In this document: one piece after another, positions 56,114-64,000 of the stretch | Layout: the number at the start of each line of letters is the position of its first letter | Position numbering within the stretch: position 1 is the stretch's first letter | Assembly: GCF_033473495.1 (NCBI RefSeq) | Contig: NC_088936.1 | Location: 3,782,001 to 3,846,000, forward strand | From: Cercospora beticola | Taxonomy: Eukaryota; Ascomycota; Dothideomycetes; Mycosphaerellales; Mycosphaerellaceae | Reading direction: 5' to 3' | DNA length: 64,000 nt | Notes under the pieces: model-generated | The model's database searches: none | The model's input: only the letters and a program-made list of their open reading frames with translations | What the model was told of the DNA's origin: nothing | Position numbers and translations under genes: made by a program

Positions 56114-59100
56114 ATGGCTCGTCGACAGCATGCAGCTATCAACGGGACTCACCTCAATGGTGATGCTCCCCCACCTTCCACACTGGCTGCCCAGATCGTA
56201 CAGAATCAGACTCGAAAGGCAACAAATCAGGCGCAGGACGAGACCGCCAGCTTTCGAGACCTTCTCCACGAGATATTGCACAGCAATGCTGCAGCGCCTG
56301 AGACGGATGTTGATGTCAATGCACAGCTCATCAATGTCGTGGTACAGGCTGGCCTCGTGCCACTGACACTCGAGAACCCGTTCGCAGACTGGGATGTACT
56401 CGTGCCGCAAGGTATGGACAGTATTGCGGTCATCGAGTCTACGATCAGACGCCAGCCTGAGGTACTGCTACACCGCCTTACTCCAGATGGACCCCAGCTC
56501 ATTTTGAGCATTCTCGCCACGCTCATCGCAATATGCGGTCGACAAAAGTGCGAGCAAATAGCTGTCAACGGCTTGCTCGTGTCGTCAATGAAAGCTCTTG
56601 AGAAGTCGCCGGAGCTTTGGCGACAGGCTCGCACTTTGTCAGGGGTGATACAATACTGCGTGGATGGTACGTGATTCCAACTACAGGTAAGTGGATCTTG
56701 GCTTATCATCTTCTAGACGCTCTTTCTGTCCTCGAAACATCTTCGTCAAAAATCACTACGCTGAACCTTAGTCTACCTCCTGCTCGAGGCGTGGTCAAGT
56801 TTTGGCCTCAGTCAGAAGGCAGTATTGCTCTGCCGCAAGGCACAACCACCACTGTTGGAGAAACGAGCCGAGCTTTCCTCGTCGCATTAGAGCTCTCACG
56901 CATACCGGCCCTCGATGCCTTCTGGAAGCAAGATGCGTGTCTCCGACTACAACGATTGGCATTGTCCCTTCGACCACAGCTAGGGAAGAGTTCGCGCTGG
57001 GACTATGCCGTTGAGCAGTTGCTGCAGCTGCCCTACGACTGGCTTCTTGTGGCGGCCCTTATAGGTGATATTCCGACAGCAATGCCTTCCACTGCTGTGC
57101 AGAAGCTGCTGGCTGCAGCTCTGATCACTCTTCTCAATGCACGGCTTGACACCGCAAGAGACGCGATCGTACCTGTGCTGTCCAAGGCCACCACAGATGA
57201 GACATGGCAAGCTCTCCATGAGGACCTCAAAATCGCCATCGCTACCTGGGTCACTCGATTGGAACTGAACGAGAGTGCTACCGAGAACGTCACGACTTTA
57301 CTTGAGACACTCCGAGCAGATGATGCGATGACCGACAGTGAATTGCAGGTCAGTTTTCGACATCTCAGCGTGGCGAAGCCGTGTCACACTAGGCATTCGC
57401 GGCTTCGCAAACGTCGGAAGCTGTCTGCGGAAGTGCCTGAGGTGAGACGGGCCAGGGTCGTTCGCAAGACTTCGCAACTGCTTGCGGGGGTCGATACTGA
57501 AGACTTGGCTGCGTTGCCTGATGTGGCAGTATCTGTCTATGCCACATTGCGGCCCGAAGATCAATGCTGTGCATGGCAAAATTTGTCTGAACTCACGATT
57601 TATGATCTTGACACGGCACTGCGAACGATCGCGCGACTTTTGCAAGCAGGCGAGCCTCGCGACGACAGGCAGGTCCGAATACTAGCTCTGCTGGCGGTGC
57701 GAGCATGTCTGCAACGAACGAGTGATCCAGTATACGTGGACATATCAAGCCACTTCGCTCGGCACATTCTCAATTCACTACGCAGCTCGATCCGGGAATT
57801 GCGAACGGCTGCCGCACACGCAATATCGGTCTTCCTCCGACCTGATCTCCCAGAGAGCATCAGAGTTCAGAACAGACAGACTGTGTTAGAACACCTTCGT
57901 GGCGCCTCGACTCGTGATGTGCCAAATGAGCAAGAGACACTGGTCACAGCTTGGGGACAAGTTGCTATGTCATGCGGTGAAAGGGAGCTCAATCTGGCCT
58001 TACTGCAGCTGGTCGATTATCTTGGTCACGGCAACGCGTTCGTCTGCGCCATGGCATTCGCTGAGCTGGAAGCCATCGCTGCTTTCAAGAAAATGTCGCC
58101 GAAAGAGTTGTTCCAGCCCTTTTGGCGTTCAATTGCGGTCGCTGTTGTGCAGGAGCTTCACAGCCGACCACAGAAGGCACAACAACTTTGCGACTTGTTG
58201 AGCATGGACATTAACAATTTCCTTGTCCTGACACAGCGCGAGACACTTCCTTTCCTAGTATTGACGAAGAAGAAGGACCTTCTCCAGCGCATCGCAAATG
58301 CACGTGGCAATGGGACCACTGTTGAAGATGTCTGCATGCAACCACGAACAAATCTGGCTGCGATCTTGGCGCTGCTACTATCACAATCTTCGCACGAAGC
58401 GGAAGAACTTGCCTTCTCGTGCCTGACGGAAGTTGCGCCAGATTTACGAAAGACGGATATGTCAAGCTTGGTCAAGGTGGACCCGGTCCTGATCGCTTGT
58501 GAAATGCTCAAGCTGAGCGGTGAACAAGCTCCTGACAGGAAATCGCGTGCATACCAGGCCTTTCAGACGTTTGCGAATATCGCTGAGAGGGCACCCGGAC
58601 AGCGAAAGGCCCATTCGAAGTCCTCGAAAGCAGTAAGCCAGTTTCTAGATGACAAAGTGCTTGGTATCTTGACTCTGTTCTCTACTATGCTGGAGACCGG
58701 TCCCGGAGCAGAGTCGACCTTGGAGAAGATCCGCTGTCTGAAGGGCATGGCAGACATGTTTGTCATTGCTAAAGGCAAGCTATCGTTTGCATTGCCGCAG
58801 ATCCGAGGATGCTTGCAATCCGGACTTGAACAACCGGAACTCTGCGAGGTCGCATTCGACGCCTGGCTCTCGCTGATACCACTTCTCGAGGCAGACGATG
58901 TTGCGCTCATCGTGGACGAGACATTCGTGCTCATCACTCGCCACTGGACAGCTCTGTCATTAGACCTGCAGCAGAAGACACACGAGATGCTGAGCCAACT
59001 CGTGAAAACTCACAACGTGCTATTGCAGGAGAACATCATGACACTTCCCTCACTTGAAGGTATCCCTTTGCTTTCAAAATTCGCATCCGAGTTCGAGAGA

Positions 59101-62100
59101 CTTCGATCGCAAGAGAGTGTCGAATCTTACTGCAAGGCTTTCACGAACAGGCTGCGCGACGATGGCGACACAGTCGTTCTCCAGTCAATTAAAGAGCTCG
59201 TACCATATCTGAATTCCGTTCAAGATTTCATACACGATACCGCGGCCAGCGAGCATCCCTCGCCTGCACTATCCGAACTGCTATGTGCTTTGCTTGACGT
59301 GACTGTCAAGTACTCTAGCACCAATGCAGAAGCCGCAGAGCTATGCGGCAAGGCACTTGGGATCATCGGATGCCTGGATCCCAACCGCGTCGAAGCAACA
59401 CGAAGAAAGGGTCACATAATGGTGCTTTCCAATTTCGACAGGGCAGGCGAGGTCATCGATTGGGTCATTGCGCTTCTTCAAGATGTCCTAGTCAAGGCCT
59501 TCAAGTCTGTCACAAATGCCAAATCACAGGGGTTCCTGGCATATACCATGCAAGAATTGCTTGGATTCTGCAATTTCAGTCAAGTTGCAGCATTGCGACC
59601 TCGCGCATCTCAAGCGCCCGAAGCTGCAGCGAAATGGTATCAGATGCCTGAGCACATCCGCACGGCTCTGACGCCGCTGCTCACTTCCAGATATGTTGTG
59701 ACGAGCAACAGTGCTGTACTTCCGCCAGAGAGGACTTACCCGGGGTTCTCTCCTGACGCTTCCCACAGTTCCTGGCTCAGGTCCATCACTTACGATCTTA
59801 TGTTTCGGGGCAAAGGAGAGAATGCCCAAGCAATCTTCACTTTGCTGGCTCGAATCATTCGTGGCCAAGATCTGGCCATTGCTCGTTTTCTCTTCCCCTA
59901 TGCCGTTCTCAATGTGGTCATCGGTGGCACCGCCGCCGAGGTGCAGGATCTTGTCGAAGAATTCATGGCAGTGCTGCAATCAAGCCCGGAAACAGCAACC
60001 CAGCAAGAAATCATCAGGCTCTGCAGCGAGAGCGTTTTTGCTGTCCTTGACTATATGTCGACTTGGCTGCGCGAGAAGCGTAAAGAGCTCAGCGAAACCC
60101 GAGCCGCTGCATACAAGACTGGTATCTCACCCAACGAGTTCGACGAAGCCCGTGATATTGGCCAGATCGAAACAGTCGAGAACTTTCTAGCATCAATTCC
60201 GGCCGAGATCATCGCGAACCAGGCCATTGATTGCAGGTCTTACGCTCGCGCATTGTTCCACTGGGAACAATATATCCGGCAAGAACGAGATCTCATTCCA
60301 TCTGGGAAGCTGACGAGCGAGCATGAATCGTCGATGTACGAGAGGTTGCAGGAGATCTACACACAGATCGAAGAGCCCGATGGACTAGAAGGTATTGCAG
60401 CGCACTTGCCTTTGGTGTCCGAGCAACAACAGACTATCAATCACGCAAAAGCAGGGCGATGGACTGCTGCACAGGCGTGGTACGAACTTCAGCTCACGGA
60501 GCAGCCGACCAATACCGACATTCAGCACGAAATACTTCAATGTCAGAAGGAGACTGGGCAATATGCAACACTCCTACGCTATGCAAATAGTTTCCTCAAC
60601 CCTGACGATAGCAGAGGCGACAATGTAGCGGCAGCCATCAAGACTCATCTCCCGCTCGCAGCTGAAGCTTGTTGGATGGTTAATGACTTCGACGGCCTCA
60701 GGCGAAGACTGCTCATGCGTCCAGAAGAGCTGGAGACCGATTTCAACATCGGTGTTGGAAAGCTGCTACTCTGTGCAGGTGGCGAAGGCTCGCTCCCTAA
60801 GCAGATTAGCAGCATGCGCAAGTTGATTACGGAAGGCTTGTCGATGGCTAGCACGGACTCGCTGCAGACTTGTCATGCGGAGCTGATGAAATTGCATGTC
60901 CTTTACGAAGTCGAAGCTTTGTCGACTGTTCAGCCAGCTGATGCGTCTCGTCTGCAGAGGGCGTTCGAGAAGCGTCTGAACGCTATCGGGGCATATGTAC
61001 AGGACAAGCAGTTCATACTTGGAATACGCCGGGCTGTGATGCGAATACAGCCGAATGCTTTCAAGCCGACGCACACAGGCGCATCTTGGCTCACCACAGC
61101 TCGATTAGCCCGTCAGACGAAAAACATCCCTAGTGCATACAATGCTGTGCTCAAAGCGTACGAGTCCGAAGAGCGCGGCTCGAAAGTTGAAGAGGCAAGG
61201 CTGCTCTGGACTGAGGGCCATCAAAGACAAGCCATTCAGGCCTTGGAAGCCGCGATCGAGTCTGGAATACTGGAGGCCGACGACCCTAACTCCAGCATGC
61301 CAAACGTCAGTGCTGCTTCTAGTACGCTGAGTGAGATCAATGGATGGAAACAGAATCCACTTTTGGGCAAAGCACTTCTTCTACTTGCCAAGTGGCTGGA
61401 CGCATCAGGGCAGAGTCAAACCAAGGACATGACTGATCGTTACCAAATGGCAGCACGCCGTCATCAGCGATGGGAGAAAGGTCATTACTACCTGGGCAAG
61501 CATTACACGAAGCTTTTGGACGCGCAGAAGGCCTTGCCCAGAGAGAAGCAAACGCAGTCTTACCTCACTGGCGAGCTTACCAAGCTGGTTATCGACAACT
61601 CGTTACGATCAGTTCCGTTTGGCAACAAGTACTGGCATGAGACCATTCCTCGTGTTATAACATTGTGGCTGCAACTTGGAATGGACTGTCTGACGAGAAC
61701 GCGCGGAGAGGATGAAGTGACTTTTGAGAAGCGCAAAAAGTCGCTGCAGGCTTGCAACAGACAGCTGCAGAAGTACTTCGAGCGTGTTCCCCCATACGTC
61801 TTCTATCACGCGCTTCCACAGCTGATATCTCGCATCACACATCCTCACCCAGAAGTCTGGAAGCAATTGTGCAACATCCTGGTCCGTATCGCATCCACTC
61901 ACCCAAGCCAGACGTTATGGAGTCTGCTTGCTGTGCCGAAAGCGACAGACAAACTGCGAGTAGAACGAGGGAAGGAAGTGCTCAATCGACTGAGGGACCC
62001 AAAGAATCAGCCCAAGGGCGACTCATCGAACATCGACCTGAAGTCGCTCATCGTGCACAGCCAGCGGCTCTGCGATGGACTGCTTCTCGCTTGCGAGCGC

Positions 62101-63354
62101 CCAGTCAAAGATCGCGTTGTGCACGTCAGTCTGTCCAACGATCTTGCGTTCAAGCTCAATCTAGCCCCAAGCGATTTGGTCGTGCCTGTCGAATCGACAT
62201 TGACTGCTTCTGCACCTCCTGCTGCTAATAGCGAGTCGATCAGACGCCACAAGGCCTTCACGCAGGACAAGATCACGATCCAGGCATTCCATGACGAGGT
62301 GTTTGTTCTTAGTTCGCTGCAACGTCCTCGGAAGATTACTGTTCGTGGCTCCGATGGCAAGCTGTATGGGCTGCTGTGTAAGCCGAAAGATGATCTGCGC
62401 AAGGATCAACGACTCATGGAGTTCAACGGCATCATCAACCGCGCTCTGAAACGCAACACTGAAAGCAGTAAACGTCGTTTGTACATCAAGACGTATGCTG
62501 TCACTCCACTCAGTGAAGAGTCTGGATCCATTGAGTGGGTAGAAGGTATCAAGCCGATGCGCGATATACTTCTCAACACATACCAGCGAAAAGGCATTCG
62601 ACCGAATTACAATCAGATCAAGAAGGATCTTGACTTGGCGTCTGCTTCGGAGGAGGATGCTCACATCTTTGCGGATAAGGTCCTCACACAGTTCGAGCCA
62701 GTCCTTCACGAGTGGTTTACCGAGACATATTCCGAGCCAGAAATCTGGTTCAATGCTCGATTACGCTACGCCCGCTCAGCAGCTGTTATGTCCATAGTCG
62801 GGCACATCCTTGGACTCGGAGATCGTCACGGTGAGAACATTCTGCTCATGGAAGGCACTGGGGGCGTCTTCCATGTGGACTTCAACTGCCTGTTCGACAA
62901 AGGCTTGACGTTCGAAAAGCCAGAACTCGTGCCCTTCCGCCTGACACACAACATGGTCGATGCGATGGGTCCTTATGGCTATGAGGGGCCTTTCCGCAAG
63001 TCTTCTGAGTTGACACTGGGACTGCTCCGCCAGGAACGAGATACGCTGATGACTGTTCTAGAGACTTTCTTGTACGATCCCACTGCAGACTTCGTGGGCA
63101 AGAAGAAGAGAACTACGCCTGGAGTGCCGGAAACTCCGGCTGAAATCCTGGAGAGCGTTTCTACGAAGCTAAAGGGCCTTCTTATTGGGGAGACCGTGCC
63201 GCTGAGCGTGGAGGGGTACGTTGATGCTTTGATTCGACAAGCTACGAGCCATTTCCGGCTGGCGAGCATGTATATCGGTGAGTCTAATGTGCAATTTTTT
63301 TCGGTGGTGTGGCACTTGGCTGACTTTTGCATAGGGTGGTGTTCGTTCTTGTGA
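56114..63354 (+). CDS. MEC1: ATR/Mec1-family checkpoint kinase
   Basis: Exons are 56114..56666, 56717..63277 and 63335..63354 (introns 50 and 57 bp), 2377 aa, the usual Mec1/ATR length. This nuclear PI3K-like kinase is recruited with its partner (Ddc2/ATRIP) to RPA-coated DNA and signals replication stress and damage. HEAT-like helices fill the first half; the FAT region follows. The kinase domain includes TVRGSDGKLYGLLCKPKDD, the catalytic loop GLGDRHGENILLMEG (Asp2220, Asn2225) and HVDFNCLF (Asp2239, the DFG equivalent). The FATC ends in ATSHFRLASMYIGWCSFL; the last six residues come from the 20-base third exon, so the intron at 63278-63334 is essential. In Aspergillus the orthologue is named uvsB. 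Confidence 0.96.
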
Positions 63355-64000
63355 GGGCATTCGTAAAGAAGCATGAGGCGGTACAGATGCTTGTCATGAT
63401 GCCACAGCTGGCGTGATACTATGTGTGGTTTCTCAGCATCGCTATCATAACACGAGGCTTGTACCGACTGTGTAGTAGTGCACCAGGTTGCAACATGAAG
63501 TGAAGCAATAGTTGACTCTATAATGGCACTGTCGCTGATCAATGAACAAATACACAACTGCCATCTCGTGTTCCTGTTGCTTTCCGTTGAAGTGTCTTGG
63601 TGGTCCCGATGCTACTGCACTGCCACCAGCAAGTGGCTAGGGGAATACGCTATATTCAGATGATCGCCGTCGACGTTACAGCCGCGTGAGCACGATGATG
63701 TTGATGTTGAATGTTGAGGAAGACACGCAATGGCGCGTATCGCCGTGCTATTTTGACAGAAGTCAGGGTCCTCGATCAGGATCGGACTTCCCGACTGGGA
63801 AAAGCGAGAAAAGTGCTTGGCGAGCCATGGCAAGAGCAGCCGGGTAGTTGTGCGCCAGTGAAAGAAGCATTTCTCTGACCAATTTGCTGGAACTTGGACG
63901 TGGTGAAGTGGAGAGGGTGAGCTGAACAGTGCTTCGTGCGTGATAGTGAAGATTCTGACCTGGTGCACAGTTCTGGATGTCTGCCACGTCGTTTTGCAGC
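63355..64000. other. Region downstream of MEC1 to window end
   Basis: The last 646 bp hold the MEC1 3' end. Minus-strand frames of 74 and 118 codons (63763-63987, 63612-63968) overlap each other and have no recognisable domain. A gene continuing beyond the window cannot be excluded. Confidence 0.4.

Noticed and set aside
56667..56716. Nested donor GTAAGT at 56687 inside MEC1 intron 1, suggesting a twin intron or alternative splice
   Set aside because: Using it would leave a 30-base intron and brings in an in-frame TGA just after the first exon; the 50-bp intron from 56667 gives a clean frame.

Overview
The window is nuclear DNA of a filamentous ascomycete. The genes carry one to five short introns (48-104 bp, GT..AG, CTNAC-like branch sites). 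Several families are typical of Pezizomycotina: a CFEM receptor of the Pth11 type, a Jen1-type MFS carrier, secreted dipeptidyl peptidase V and a short secreted tyrosinase. Gene style and the disordered fungal hypotheticals suggest a Dothideomycete (Mycosphaerellales-like), but that placement is inference. I support 23 protein-coding genes, one stop-riddled pseudogene in a tandemly duplicated relic, and no rRNA, tRNA or CRISPR.

Layout. 1-2.5 kb: LYS2 (minus, cut by the window edge). 2.9-4.8 kb: RBR ubiquitin ligase. 5.1-9.6 kb: DNA polymerase alpha POL1 (minus). 9.9-10.8 kb: ribosomal protein eL13. 11.6-13.0 kb: divergent poly(ADP-ribose) glycohydrolase. 13.2-14.8 kb: PHD/AT-hook-like protein (minus). 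15.3-17.4 kb: disordered hypothetical (minus). 18.6-20.5 kb: secreted beta-lactamase-fold hydrolase (minus). 21.1-25.5 kb: two hypotheticals flanking an F-box gene. 25.5-26.7 kb: AT-rich relic. 27.2-29.4 kb: DPP V (minus). 30.6-32.7 kb: MZM1 and PEX14 (minus). 33-35.3 kb: NDC80. 35.7-36.6 kb: four-repeat SANT protein. 37.6-39.5 kb: Jen1-like transporter. 41.7-49.2 kb: CFEM seven-helix receptor with a tail of about 2,100 residues. 50.4-51.5 kb: tyrosinase. 52.6-55.0 kb: phosphofructokinase. 55.3-55.7 kb: COX16 (minus). 56.1-63.4 kb: ATR/Mec1 kinase.

The genes do not form one pathway cluster. Most are core housekeeping genes: genome maintenance (POL1, PARG, MEC1, NDC80), mitochondrial biogenesis (MZM1, COX16), peroxisome import (PEX14), lysine synthesis (LYS2) and glycolysis (PFK). 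Accessory, environment-facing genes are interspersed (secreted hydrolases, CFEM receptor, tyrosinase, carboxylate transporter).

The points most worth a second look are four. The CFEM receptor has a giant repeat-bearing cytoplasmic tail. A relic frame of 170 codons is interrupted only by TAA/TAG stops that look like former Gln codons (RIP-like). The PARG lacks the canonical glycine loop. LYS2 appears to lack its usual N-terminal region. Exon boundaries were placed by hand from splice signals and reading-frame continuity.
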